The notes below the pieces were generated by a model. It saw nothing but the letters and a program-made list of their open reading frames with translations. It searched no databases and was not told the DNA's origin. Position numbers and translations under genes: made by a program. A DNA stretch of 64,000 nt, taken from assembly GCF_014635025.1 (NCBI RefSeq), contig NZ_BMCE01000001.1, forward strand, positions 496,001 through 560,000, read 5' to 3'. This DNA is from Fictibacillus barbaricus (GTDB taxonomy: Bacteria; Bacillota; Bacilli; Bacillales; Fictibacillaceae). Shown here one piece after another: positions 26,550 to 34,867 of this stretch; position 1 is the stretch's first letter, and each line of letters opens with the position of its first letter.

Positions 26550-27161
26550 GTGACAATCTACCAAACTCTCTTAGGTGATGATTTCCGAAGACTTCATCCT
26601 AAACTGCAAAAAAGGTATAGACTTCCGAAAGGTGAACCATTCTATGCGGCAGGCACGATGTTAAACATTCAGACAGGTGCAAGGTGGCTGAAGCCGTTCA
26701 TGAAACTTGCTGCACGCTGGCAGTTTCTTTTCCCTGAAAGTGGAAGGAATGTCCCGTTTACCATTAAAAATACGTGTCGGTCTTTGCCTTCAGGAGAAGA
26801 GGAAGTTTATTGGGAACGCACTTTTTATTTTGAGAAAGTGACCAGGCATTTTAATGCGTTCATGTCGATTGATGTTAAGAATAGAGTAGTAAAGGACTAT
26901 TTAGGAGAACCTAGTTTGTTCTATTCTGATTTGCATTTTGCAGTTACCCCTGAAGGGCGTCTTGTTATTCGGTCAGGCTCTCAACGTCTAGTGATAGGTA
27001 AGCTTGAGATTCCAATTCCAAACGTTTTAAGGGGAATAGTTGAGGTAGAGGAAGGATATGATGAAGCCCGAGAAGTATTTACAATTCGTGTTCATATCCG
27101 AAATCGGATTGTGGGGAGGCTGATGACCTATGAAGGCGAATTTAAAGAACAGTCTGCTTAA
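26550..27161 (+). CDS. yndH: DUF4166 protein, YndH-like
   Basis: A 203-residue cytosolic protein of the DUF4166 family (TIYQTLLGDDFRRLHPKLQKRY at the N-terminus, FTIKNTCRSLPSGEEEVYWERTF in the middle). It begins six bases after yndG and its 3' end overlaps yndJ by 32 bases, so the three genes are tightly coupled. DUF4166 often occurs next to or fused with DoxX-like and saccharopine-dehydrogenase-like proteins. No biochemical role is known. Confidence 0.82.
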   Translation: MTIYQTLLGDDFRRLHPKLQKRYRLPKGEPFYAAGTMLNIQTGARWLKPFMKLAARWQFLFPESGRNVPFTIKNTCRSLPSGEEEVYWERTFYFEKVTRHFNAFMSIDVKNRVVKDYLGEPSLFYSDLHFAVTPEGRLVIRSGSQRLVIGKLEIPIPNVLRGIVEVEEGYDEAREVFTIRVHIRNRIVGRLMTYEGEFKEQSA

Positions 27162-28689
27162 TCCAATAACTGCAGCAGGAATCTTTCTCTTTATTATAAC
27201 CAGCATATTTACAACAAAAGAACCTTTTTATTTAATGCTGACTGCCGCCCAGCTGATTTTTGTACCGCTAATGCTTCAGCTCATCATTCAAATAAATAGG
27301 AAGCATGTCGTTTTTACTTGGTTTGCAATGACTTCAGTCTTTTTATTACATATTTTATCCTCGACCGCCGCCATGCAGATCGGATTGGCACTTATATATT
27401 TGATTTTCACATTTTTTATAGCATTCTATGGAGCTTTGCGATTTTTCAAACGCGGCTTCACGAACTGGCCAGAAATTTCAATAGATGTTGGAATGGTGTA
27501 TCTATTTATAGGAGGACTTTGGTTCTTTGCTTTTATCGCTGGAATTGACACAGGATTCAGTCCGCTTATTACTTGGTTGACGGCGATCCACTTTCATTAT
27601 TCGGCTTTTTTACTTCCAATTTCACTTGGTTTTTTCGGACGTCTGCATCAATCTAAAATGTATAATATTAGTATTCCTATCATTCTATCAGGACCGATGC
27701 TTGTGGCCATAGGCATTACATTTTGGCCGTTGTTAGAAGTCATATCCGTGCTCTTGTACATCTTTGCCATCTATACGTTGATCGTATTATCTTTTCAAAC
27801 TCGTTTTGCATCAAGGGCACAAGCAGTATGTGTTCGTCTCTCCTACAGTGCGCTTGGTGTTTCAATCCTTTTTTCACTGCTTTATGCAGCCAACCGTGCG
27901 TTTGGAAAATGGGGTGTAAGTATAGATTTTATGCTCACTTTTCATGGTTTTCTTAACTGTGTTCTTTTTGGATTCGCAGGGGTAATGGGCTGGGTACTGG
28001 CTCCACCAGAATCAAAGCACGCTGCATGGAGTTTTCCTGTGAGCCGTATTCGAGGGAAACTAAAAGGGGAGGGAGAACCTGTACCTGGTCTGGTTGTTGA
28101 TCTCAGTGGTTATGTGGAGATAAAAGGATTATCACCTTCGATTGTTCATTTTTACGAGCATACCAATCAATATCAACTAGTTGCTTCTGTAAAATGGGCG
28201 GCGTGGTTTAAACCATTTGCTTTGTGCTATAAATTATTGAGTAACCGAATGCAGCAATTGAACTTGCCCTTTTCACCCAAGTCTGTTGAGATGACCGGAG
28301 AAATCCTTGCAGTAGACCCTTTGCTCGATGGAAGGCAAAATCCACGCGTATGGATTCGAAAGACAGGAAAGAATTACGTATTTAAAGCCATTTATTCTCA
28401 GCATGAAACAGCAGGAAGAACATATATGAATATTGCACTCCCGCTTCCTTTCTCGACGATGATCGGAATTCTGCAACTGGACGAAAGCGATGGGACTCTT
28501 ATTCTATCAAGTGAGGGAACAGGAGATCCGGGAGTGTATCTAGCAGCAGGAAAATATCTTTTTAAGCTGCCCTTAACCGAGTATTTTACGATTAAAGCAG
28601 CAAGGGATGAATCTTTAACAGCTCTTCACAACATGCGAATCTTTGGAGTGACTTTTTTGCGAATAGATTACAAGATTGATCGGAAATAG
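27130..28689 (+). CDS. yndJ: YndJ-like multi-pass membrane protein
   Basis: A 519-residue protein. The first 300 residues contain about nine hydrophobic helices; the C-terminal 200 residues are soluble and may form a lipocalin/SRPBCC-like domain (EGEPVPGLVVDLSGYVEIKGLSPSIVHFYEH). It matches YndJ of Bacillus in length and layout. It overlaps yndH by 32 bases. The start (ATG 27130) is embedded in the end of yndH with GTGGGGAGG upstream, a good ribosome binding site. Function is unknown. Confidence 0.8.
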   Translation: MKANLKNSLLNPITAAGIFLFIITSIFTTKEPFYLMLTAAQLIFVPLMLQLIIQINRKHVVFTWFAMTSVFLLHILSSTAAMQIGLALIYLIFTFFIAFYGALRFFKRGFTNWPEISIDVGMVYLFIGGLWFFAFIAGIDTGFSPLITWLTAIHFHYSAFLLPISLGFFGRLHQSKMYNISIPIILSGPMLVAIGITFWPLLEVISVLLYIFAIYTLIVLSFQTRFASRAQAVCVRLSYSALGVSILFSLLYAANRAFGKWGVSIDFMLTFHGFLNCVLFGFAGVMGWVLAPPESKHAAWSFPVSRIRGKLKGEGEPVPGLVVDLSGYVEIKGLSPSIVHFYEHTNQYQLVASVKWAAWFKPFALCYKLLSNRMQQLNLPFSPKSVEMTGEILAVDPLLDGRQNPRVWIRKTGKNYVFKAIYSQHETAGRTYMNIALPLPFSTMIGILQLDESDGTLILSSEGTGDPGVYLAAGKYLFKLPLTEYFTIKAARDESLTALHNMRIFGVTFLRIDYKIDRK

Positions 28690-28752
28690 AAAGCTTCATC
28701 TGCTTCTTAATGTTATGTAAGACAATTTAATTTAGAAAAGGAAGTGAACTGA

Positions 28753-29619
28753 GTGAGATTAGGTGCGATCGAAGCAGGGGGCACAAAATTTATTTGCGGG
28801 ATAGGCAACGAACACGGAGAAGTCATTGAAAGAATCTCCATTCAAACAACAACCCCCGATGAGACGATGGGACAAGTTATTGATTTTTTTAAGAATAAAG
28901 AGGTTGATGCAATAGGTGTTGGATCGTTCGGCCCTGTTGATCTTGACGTCTCGAGTTCAACTTATGGATTTATTACAAGTACGCCTAAAAAGTATTGGAA
29001 CCAATTTGATTTATTGGGTGAACTGAAGAAGCATTTTGATGTTCCGATTGGCTTTGATACGGATGTGAACGCAGCGGCTCTAGGTGAATCAGTTTGGGGT
29101 GCGGCAAAAGGACTAGACAGCTGCCTGTACATGACTGTTGGTACAGGTATTGGAGTAGGAGCGGTTGCTGAAGGCAAGCTGATTCACGGGATGCTTCATC
29201 CAGAGATGGGTCACATCTTAGTGCGCCGGCATGAAAAAGATGCTTATCAAGGAAGCTGTCCATTTCATGGGGATTGTCTAGAAGGTATGGCAGCAGGCCC
29301 TGCAATTGAAGCTCGTTGGGGTAGGAAGGGTGTGGATCTTGCGGCCAATTCTGGCGTTTGGGAGCTGGAGGCTTATTATCTCGCACAAGCCCTGGTGAAC
29401 TACATTCTTGTGCTTTCTCCCCAGAAGATCATTATCGGTGGTGGCGTGATGAAGCAAGAACAGCTTTTCCCGCTTGTTCGGAAACATACGGTTAAGCTGT
29501 TGAACGGCTACATTCAGCACGAAAATATATTGAAAAATATCGATCATTATATCGTTCCACCCGGTTTAGGTGACAATGCTGGATTATGCGGTGCGTTGGC
29601 GCTGGCAAAAGGGTGCTAA
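28753..29619 (+). CDS. ROK-family fructokinase
   Basis: A 288-residue sugar kinase of the ROK family, closest in motif pattern to bacterial fructokinases (ScrK, GmuE): N-terminal LGAIEAGGTKFICGIGNEHGE, phosphate-2 motif MTVGTGIGVG, the zinc-binding loop with H, C, H and C in CPFHGDCLEGMAAGPAIEARWG, and C-terminal GLGDNAGLCGALALA. It starts at GTG 28753 with AAAAGGAAGTG upstream. It phosphorylates fructose to fructose-6-P; no transporter is adjacent. A terminator follows, then repeat copy D. Confidence 0.9.
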   Translation: MRLGAIEAGGTKFICGIGNEHGEVIERISIQTTTPDETMGQVIDFFKNKEVDAIGVGSFGPVDLDVSSSTYGFITSTPKKYWNQFDLLGELKKHFDVPIGFDTDVNAAALGESVWGAAKGLDSCLYMTVGTGIGVGAVAEGKLIHGMLHPEMGHILVRRHEKDAYQGSCPFHGDCLEGMAAGPAIEARWGRKGVDLAANSGVWELEAYYLAQALVNYILVLSPQKIIIGGGVMKQEQLFPLVRKHTVKLLNGYIQHENILKNIDHYIVPPGLGDNAGLCGALALAKGC

Positions 29620-29634
29620 TTTCATATAAAAGGT

Positions 29635-29668
29635 GAGCTGACTCCGGATAAGAGTCAGCTTTTTTTGT
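29635..29668 (+). terminator. Intrinsic terminator after the fructokinase gene
   Basis: AGCTGACTC pairs with GAGTCAGCT around a 7-base loop and is followed by T7. The first box of repeat copy D starts four bases later. Confidence 0.9.
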
Positions 29669-29671
29669 TTG

Positions 29672-29819
29672 TGGGTGGAAACTGAATGTGAGTGGGCGAA
29701 AATAAGCGTAGGGTGGGTGAAACTTTGTCGAATGCTGGCAAAAGTATGCCTCAGCTGGACGAATACACCTCAACCCTGGGCGAACGCGTAATAGATATAA
29801 GAACACGTACCGTAGTATA
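29672..29819 (+). repeat. Phased 21-bp box element, copy D (3' flank of NERD gene 1)
   Basis: Six boxes begin at 29672, 29693, 29714, 29735, 29756 and 29777, exactly 21 bp apart. The tail GGGCGAACGCGTAATAGATA and AACACGTACCGTAGTAT follows and runs directly into the stop codon of the NERD gene at 29821. Together with copy E in the same orientation it brackets that gene as a pair of direct repeats. Confidence 0.92.
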
Positions 29820-29820
29820 A

Positions 29821-30785
29821 TTACCGCAATTCATTCAGGTGATAAATGTTTTGAAGTCCTTGTTTAGAGATTGGAAGATTACTAGTATTCAACAGGTGTT
29901 TTGCTACATATCGTGATGGAATCTGAAGAAAATCACAACATTCGCGGTTGGTAATGACGGGGTTGAAGAGGGTGGCGTACTCTTTTAACGCTTCCAGATG
30001 TGCATTTTTACAAGCATGTCCACATTGCAGGCAGAACCATGCTTTTGCCAAACCATTGGTAGCACCAAGCACTTTGGACAAGCTACACCTTTTAGTAGGT
30101 CGTTTTCAGTCATAGAAAATTGTTTAAACAAATCTGGTGTTTTTGTACTATGCTGTTTCAATAAATGCCTGCTTAACTTTTTGATCTCTTTTTTAGAAAT
30201 CTTCTCCTCTTTATAAGTGTTTTGATATTTATGGAATCTGGGTAACAAGTTTGAACTGTGTGTCACTAACTTAGAAATATCGTTTATTTCAGAGATTGTA
30301 TCAATGCGGGTATGAGGATTACTGATGATGACGAGCGATTCTATGGGGATGGAGGGAAGCTGGAGTTGTTTCAACCATTCTTTTAAAAGGAAGGTTTGCC
30401 GATAGAGCTGAGATATAGGATCTGAAAAAGTCTCTTCCATGCCTTTGTAAATGCGGATTAACTGGTGAAATTCTTGATCGAATAGTAATCTTCCAGACAT
30501 GTTTTTCACTTCAATAATGAGAAAAAAGAAAGTTGTTAAGATGAGGATGTCGATTTGAAAGTGGCTAGATCCGTAGGGGATGCGCAGGTCGTGGAAGATA
30601 AATGTATCATCTTTAGGGAGTAGGTCTAGATGGAAGTCCATGGATTTCTCACCCTGATACCCTGCTAAACTTCGCGCCATTTCACTCTCCATTTCTTTTC
30701 TGAAAAGAAAATCAGGTGAAGAACGCTTCAACATGATTCGTAATTGCTTGATTTTAATAGATTCGGTTGCTTCTTTTACTATCAT
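29821..30785 (-). pseudogene. NERD nuclease-related protein 1, frameshifted
   Basis: A protein of the NERD family (nuclease-related domain, PD-(D/E)XK-like fold). The N-terminal part has E46 in GYQGEKSMDFHL and the probable catalytic triad D79 (FQIDILIL), E92 and K94 (IIEVKN). A zinc ribbon (CPKC ... CLQC) and a helix-turn-helix-like C-terminus (ITNRECCDFLQIPSRYVAKHLL) follow. The reading frame breaks at the A4 tract 30043-30046: the first 250 or so residues read in one frame and the second CxxC plus HTH continue in the -1 frame. One extra A would restore a protein of about 321 residues, collinear with the intact paralogue at 51447-52418 (323 residues). It could be a recent pseudogene, an assembly error, or -1 frameshifting at CAA-AAG. 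AAGGAGTGATG is the ribosome binding site. It is flanked on both sides by phased repeats. Confidence 0.85.
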
Positions 30786-30889
30786 TGCATCACTCCTTCA
30801 TATGTTTATCAATATTTTCTACAAATTTTGAGGTTTTCCTGCTTGTTTTAGTAGGAGGATAGGGAATTATGAGGTTTGCTGATTGCGTT

Positions 30890-31039
30890 TGGGCGTAAAT
30901 GAATGAAAAGTGGGCGAAAGTAAGCGTAAGGGTGGGCGAAACTTTGTCGAATACGGGCAAAAGTATACCACAGCTGGGCGAAAACACCTCAATCCTGGGC
31001 GAACGCGTAACAAATATAAGAACACGTACCGTAAAATCC
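30890..31039 (+). repeat. Phased 21-bp box element, copy E (5' flank of NERD gene 1)
   Basis: Boxes begin at 30890, 30911, 30933, 30954, 30975 and 30996 (spacings 21, 22, 21, 21, 21). The hairpin arms are ACGCGT at 31003-31008 and ACACGT at 31022-31027, and the element ends TACCGTAAAATCC. This copy is the closest to the family consensus and lies about 100 bases upstream of the NERD gene, in the same orientation as copy D. Confidence 0.93.
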
Positions 31040-31190
31040 AAAAAGACCCTCCAACATTAACCACTCCCTAAATTGGAGGTTAACTCCACTTTTTATAATT
31101 TTTTTGAAGAATTTATTCATATTCCCAATAAATTATGGTACTATTCAAAATAGATAGAAAATTTATGTTGTATGTGAGAGGAGGAAGGAG

Positions 31191-31916
31191 TTGATCTCTT
31201 ATAAAAATATAAACGCTTTAGAAAGTGCTAAGTTAAAACGCAGGATGAAGGTAAAGCTGTATTTTTATGAAGTCCAACAGAGCACTCAGGTAGATGTATT
31301 GTTTGTCCAAGATGGTGAAGATTACGAAGAACTGGGCAAAATTCGAGAAAGTATGAAGCACCATGTAAATAATCAAACAATATCTGAAAACTTGCTACTT
31401 GTCCTTGTCCATCCTGGTGATTCTTATCAGCGGTGGAACTTCTATCATCCGAATGGAAAAGAACATATTCAGTATAAGGAATTCTTTTCACAAGAACTTT
31501 TCACATACGTAGAAAACTGGCTCTCCAATAAAAAGCTTCACATCAGAAAGCTCGGGACCATTGGTGATTCACTAGGTGCAGTGATCAGCACGTACCTTGT
31601 TGCTGAAGTTCAAAAGCCATGGACTCACTTGCTGCTACAATCAGCAGCTTACGAAAAGCACATGGAAACATTGCTGGAAATATCAATCTTTCCTTCTAAC
31701 CTTCAAATCTATCAAGTAGTCGGTAAAAAAGAAGTTGCGTTTAACTCTCCGATCACAGGTAACACACTATACATACTTAATGAGAATCGCACGTTTCATC
31801 AGCGGTTTAAACAGCTCGGAATCCGTGTTGCCTACCATGAAGAAGAGGAAGACCATCTTTGGGATTTTTGGAGAAGAGACCTGCCGAGGGCTTTATCATT
31901 TTTTTTAAACAATTAA
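31191..31916 (+). CDS. Alpha/beta-hydrolase esterase
   Basis: A 241-residue protein resembling the esterase D / enterochelin-esterase type alpha/beta hydrolases. The nucleophile elbow is GDSLG in KLGTIGDSLGAVISTYL; VLVHPGDSYQRWNFY is the early oxyanion-side strand; a C-terminal H in EEEEDHLWDFWRRDLP is the likely catalytic histidine. It starts at TTG 31191, with GAGGAGG six bases upstream. It precedes the sugar-binding lipoprotein gene by 18 bases, so it may remove acyl (for example acetyl) groups from the imported sugar; that role is inferred. Confidence 0.78.
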   Translation: MISYKNINALESAKLKRRMKVKLYFYEVQQSTQVDVLFVQDGEDYEELGKIRESMKHHVNNQTISENLLLVLVHPGDSYQRWNFYHPNGKEHIQYKEFFSQELFTYVENWLSNKKLHIRKLGTIGDSLGAVISTYLVAEVQKPWTHLLLQSAAYEKHMETLLEISIFPSNLQIYQVVGKKEVAFNSPITGNTLYILNENRTFHQRFKQLGIRVAYHEEEEDHLWDFWRRDLPRALSFFLNN

Positions 31917-31934
31917 AAAAGGGGTGTATGGAAG

Positions 31935-33215
31935 TTGAAAAAGGTTTTATCGTGGATCATGATTGCGGCTCTTATGTTGATGGCTGCGTGTAACAGCTCC
32001 AGTGAAACGGCTGGAGACGGAAAAGACGAGAAAGTAACAATTGAATTCTGGACCATGCAGTTATCACCAACTTTTGATGATTATATTAACAGTACGATCA
32101 AAGATTTCGAAAAAGAAAATCCTAACATTAAAGTGAAATGGGTAGACGTGCCTTGGGCAGATATGGAGAAGAAGATCCTTGCAGCTGTTTCATCCAAAAC
32201 CGCACCAGATGTAGCAAACTTGAATCCACAGTTTGCTTCTAAGCTGGCTGAACTCGATGCACTCGTAGATATGGATGAGATGGTAGATGAAAAGACACGC
32301 AGTGAGTACTTTGAAGGTGTTTGGAAGTCCAACACGTTTGATGGAAAGACGTTCGGTATTCCGTGGTACCTATCATCACAAGTAACGATGTACAACACAA
32401 AAATCTTTGAAGAAGCAGGACTTGATCCGAATAAAGCGCCACAAACATTTGATGAGTTAGCTGAAGTGGCTAAGCAAGTGAAGGAGAAGACAGGAAAGTA
32501 TGCGTTCTTCCCGCCATTGGACGGAAGCCATTTGCTGGAGTCTATGGTAATGATGGGTGTTGACCTAACGAACGAAGACATGACAAAAGCAGCTTTTAAC
32601 AATGAGAAAGGCCTTGAAGCGTTCAATTTCTATGTAGATCTTTATAAAAATGGCTACATCCCGCGTGAAGTTTTAACAGAAGGTCACGGAAAAGCAATTG
32701 ACATGTATCAAGCAGGTCAGCTTGCAATCTTAGCATCTGGTCCACAATTCTTGAATCAGGTAAAAGAAAATGCCCCTGACATTTTAAAAGTAACAAAATC
32801 ATCCGCTCAAATTACGGGCAGCACTGGAAAGTTGAACACAGCTGCTATGAACTTAGTTGTTCCGAAACAAAGCAAGCATCAAGAGGCAGCAGTGGAGTTC
32901 TCGTTATTTATTACGAATGCTGAGAATCAAGTTAAGTTCGATAAGATTGTTCCAATTTTACCTTCAATAGAATCTGCATTAGAAGACCCTTACTTTAAGG
33001 AGCTTCCTGCAAACCCAACACCGATTGATGAAGCGAGAATGGTTTCTGCCAGTCAATTAAAAGATAGTGAAGTACTTATTCCGCCGATGAAGGGTTATGA
33101 AGATTTAAAGAACGCGATGAACGAAGCTGTACAATCTGCGATGCTTGAGAAACAATCTTCGAAAGACGCACTAGCTGAAGCGGAAAAACGCTGGAACGAA
33201 ACGTTATCCAAATAA
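31935..33215 (+). CDS. Sugar ABC transporter substrate-binding lipoprotein
   Basis: A 426-residue extracellular solute-binding protein of family 1. The N-terminus has a lipoprotein signal with lipobox LMAAC (cysteine about residue 19), then the typical VTIEFWTMQLSPTFDDYI opening strand and the IPWYLSSQVTMYNTKIFEEAGLDP hinge motif. It starts at TTG 31935. With the two permeases downstream (35.8-37.6 kb) it forms a CUT1 importer; no ATPase gene is present, so a shared ATPase such as MsmX probably energises it. A hairpin with a T run right after the gene may boost its level relative to downstream genes. Confidence 0.92.
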   Translation: MKKVLSWIMIAALMLMAACNSSSETAGDGKDEKVTIEFWTMQLSPTFDDYINSTIKDFEKENPNIKVKWVDVPWADMEKKILAAVSSKTAPDVANLNPQFASKLAELDALVDMDEMVDEKTRSEYFEGVWKSNTFDGKTFGIPWYLSSQVTMYNTKIFEEAGLDPNKAPQTFDELAEVAKQVKEKTGKYAFFPPLDGSHLLESMVMMGVDLTNEDMTKAAFNNEKGLEAFNFYVDLYKNGYIPREVLTEGHGKAIDMYQAGQLAILASGPQFLNQVKENAPDILKVTKSSAQITGSTGKLNTAAMNLVVPKQSKHQEAAVEFSLFITNAENQVKFDKIVPILPSIESALEDPYFKELPANPTPIDEARMVSASQLKDSEVLIPPMKGYEDLKNAMNEAVQSAMLEKQSSKDALAEAEKRWNETLSK

Positions 33216-33226
33216 ACAGATGAATA

Positions 33227-33261
33227 GAAAGTGAGGGGAACCTTCCCCTTCTTTCTTTTTA
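33227..33261 (+). terminator. Internal operon terminator/attenuator after the SBP gene
   Basis: GAAAGTGAGGGGAA pairs with CCCCTTCTTTC around a short loop and is followed by TTTTT. Downstream genes lack an obvious promoter, so partial termination would give excess binding protein over permease, a common arrangement. Confidence 0.65.
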
Positions 33262-33284
33262 CAAATCCAAAGATGGTGATAAAG

Positions 33285-34010
33285 TTGGCGATAAAAAACA
33301 TATTTAACTCGATACATAAAGGGTTAGTTGTTTCGTGTCAGGCGTTAGAAGGCGAGCCGCTGAATGGCAGTGCCGTTATGGGGAAGATGGCGAGAGCTGC
33401 AGAAATGGGGGGTGCAGCTGCCATTCGTGCAAATGGTGTCCAAGATATTCTTTGCATAAAAAGTACAGTCCATTTACCGATAATCGGTCTTATTAAACAA
33501 GAGTACGATGGTTCCGATGTATACATCACACCAACAAAAAGAGAAGTAGATCTCCTGCTGGAGGCAGACGCAGATATGATTGCACTTGATGCAACAAGGC
33601 GCCAACGGCCCAACAATGAACAGCTGAAAGACCTTATTAACCAAATAAAAAAAGGTGGAGCTTTAGTCATGGCAGACATTTCCACTCTTCAAGAAGGATT
33701 GCTCGCTCAAAATCTAGGAGCAGATTGCGTTTCTACCACTCTTTCAGGTTATACTTCCTATTCCAGGCAGCTGAAAGAGCCGGATTTTACACTCATCCGA
33801 GAACTGAAAGAAGTTCTTTCCATACCTGTTATAGCAGAGGGAAGGATCTCGACTCCTAAAGAAGCGAAGCAGGCATTAGAAGCTGGGGCTTATTCTGTTG
33901 TAGTAGGTTCTGCGATTACTAGACCTCAAGATATTACGAAGCGTTTTGTTCAATTTATTGAGAAGGATGTTGAAAAACATGCAAGTTATACAGAATCAAA
34001 AACAAGCTAA
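33285..34010 (+). CDS. nanE: N-acetylmannosamine-6-phosphate 2-epimerase
   Basis: A TIM-barrel enzyme of about 241 residues converting ManNAc-6-P to GlcNAc-6-P. Family motifs are GLVVSCQALEGEPLNG at the N-terminus, AAIRANGVQDI, MADISTLQEGLLAQNLGADCVSTTLSGYT and VIAEGRISTPKEAKQALEAGAYSVVVGSAITRP. The start at TTG 33285 is favoured by AAAGATGGTGAT upstream; an in-frame ATG at 33273 is the alternative. Its end overlaps the regulator gene. No NanA lyase is present, so the source of ManNAc-6-P is probably a ManNAc-containing glycan rather than sialic acid. Confidence 0.9.
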   Translation: MAIKNIFNSIHKGLVVSCQALEGEPLNGSAVMGKMARAAEMGGAAAIRANGVQDILCIKSTVHLPIIGLIKQEYDGSDVYITPTKREVDLLLEADADMIALDATRRQRPNNEQLKDLINQIKKGGALVMADISTLQEGLLAQNLGADCVSTTLSGYTSYSRQLKEPDFTLIRELKEVLSIPVIAEGRISTPKEAKQALEAGAYSVVVGSAITRPQDITKRFVQFIEKDVEKHASYTESKTS

Positions 34011-34851
34011 CAAACCAATTAAAACCTATATTAATAGCTGCTATCCGTCATTAACGAAGTCTGAACAAAAAGTCGCAGACCTTGTCTTAGAAAAGATGGA
34101 GAATGTAATGTATTATTCCGTGACAGATCTAGCAGATATGGTAGGTGTAGGAGAGACTACTGTTCTTCGTTTCTGCAGAAAGATTGGATACAAAGCGTAT
34201 CAGGAATTTAAGCTAGCTATTGCAAAAGATCAATCTAATGCACAAGGAGAACAACAGGAAAATGACGATGAAAACGGAAAACATGAAACCTTTATTTCAG
34301 CTATAGCAGCAAACAGTATTTCAGCTATACAAGAAACAGCAAGCATGCTGGATGAAGCAGCTCTCGAAAAAGCGATTGAATGGATTGAAAAAGCAAGGTC
34401 TGTTCACTTTTTTGGGGTAGGAACTTCTGGATTAACAGCTTTGGACGCTAAAAACCGCTTTCTGCGGATTGGAAGACGAACGGATGCTGTAATAGATTCA
34501 CATATTCAAGCGATGACTGCCTCAACTTTAACAAATGAGGATGTTGTCATTGGGCTCACGGTATCGGGAAGCACAAAGGATACGATCGATTCGCTTAAGA
34601 TTGCTCGTGAAAACGGGGCACATATTATTTCGATTACGTATTATGCACGTTCACCGATCACGAAGATTAGCGATATTGTTCTATTAAGTGGGGGAAAGGA
34701 ATCTCCTATGGAAGGCGGCTCGCTTGCAGCAAAGATCGGTCAGTTGTTCGTGATCGACCTTCTGTGTACAGGCCTTGCGCTCAGGACGAAAGATTTCTCT
34801 TTATCAATGAAAGAACGTACTGCGCGTTCCGTTTTGGATAAAATCTATTAA
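33979..34851 (+). CDS. MurR/RpiR-family regulator
   Basis: A 290-residue regulator: N-terminal RpiR helix-turn-helix (LTKSEQKVADLVLE ... SVTDLADMVGVGETTVLRFCRKIGYKAYQEFK) and a C-terminal SIS sugar-phosphate-binding domain (FFGVGTSGLTALDAKNRFLRIG ... TVSGSTKDTIDSLKIARENGA). It probably senses an amino-sugar phosphate and controls this operon. The start at ATG 33979 is inside the end of nanE, implying coupled translation. Confidence 0.9.
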   Translation: MQVIQNQKQANKPIKTYINSCYPSLTKSEQKVADLVLEKMENVMYYSVTDLADMVGVGETTVLRFCRKIGYKAYQEFKLAIAKDQSNAQGEQQENDDENGKHETFISAIAANSISAIQETASMLDEAALEKAIEWIEKARSVHFFGVGTSGLTALDAKNRFLRIGRRTDAVIDSHIQAMTASTLTNEDVVIGLTVSGSTKDTIDSLKIARENGAHIISITYYARSPITKISDIVLLSGGKESPMEGGSLAAKIGQLFVIDLLCTGLALRTKDFSLSMKERTARSVLDKIY

Positions 34852-34867
34852 AATGTGGTGACTGAGA

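Noticed and set aside
30890-31039. Small open frames across the repeats that encode heptad-like peptides (for example on the minus strand of copies D, E and F)
   Set aside because: A 21-bp period is divisible by three, so every frame without a stop yields a 7-residue repeat peptide. The frames have no consistent start or ribosome binding site and differ between copies.
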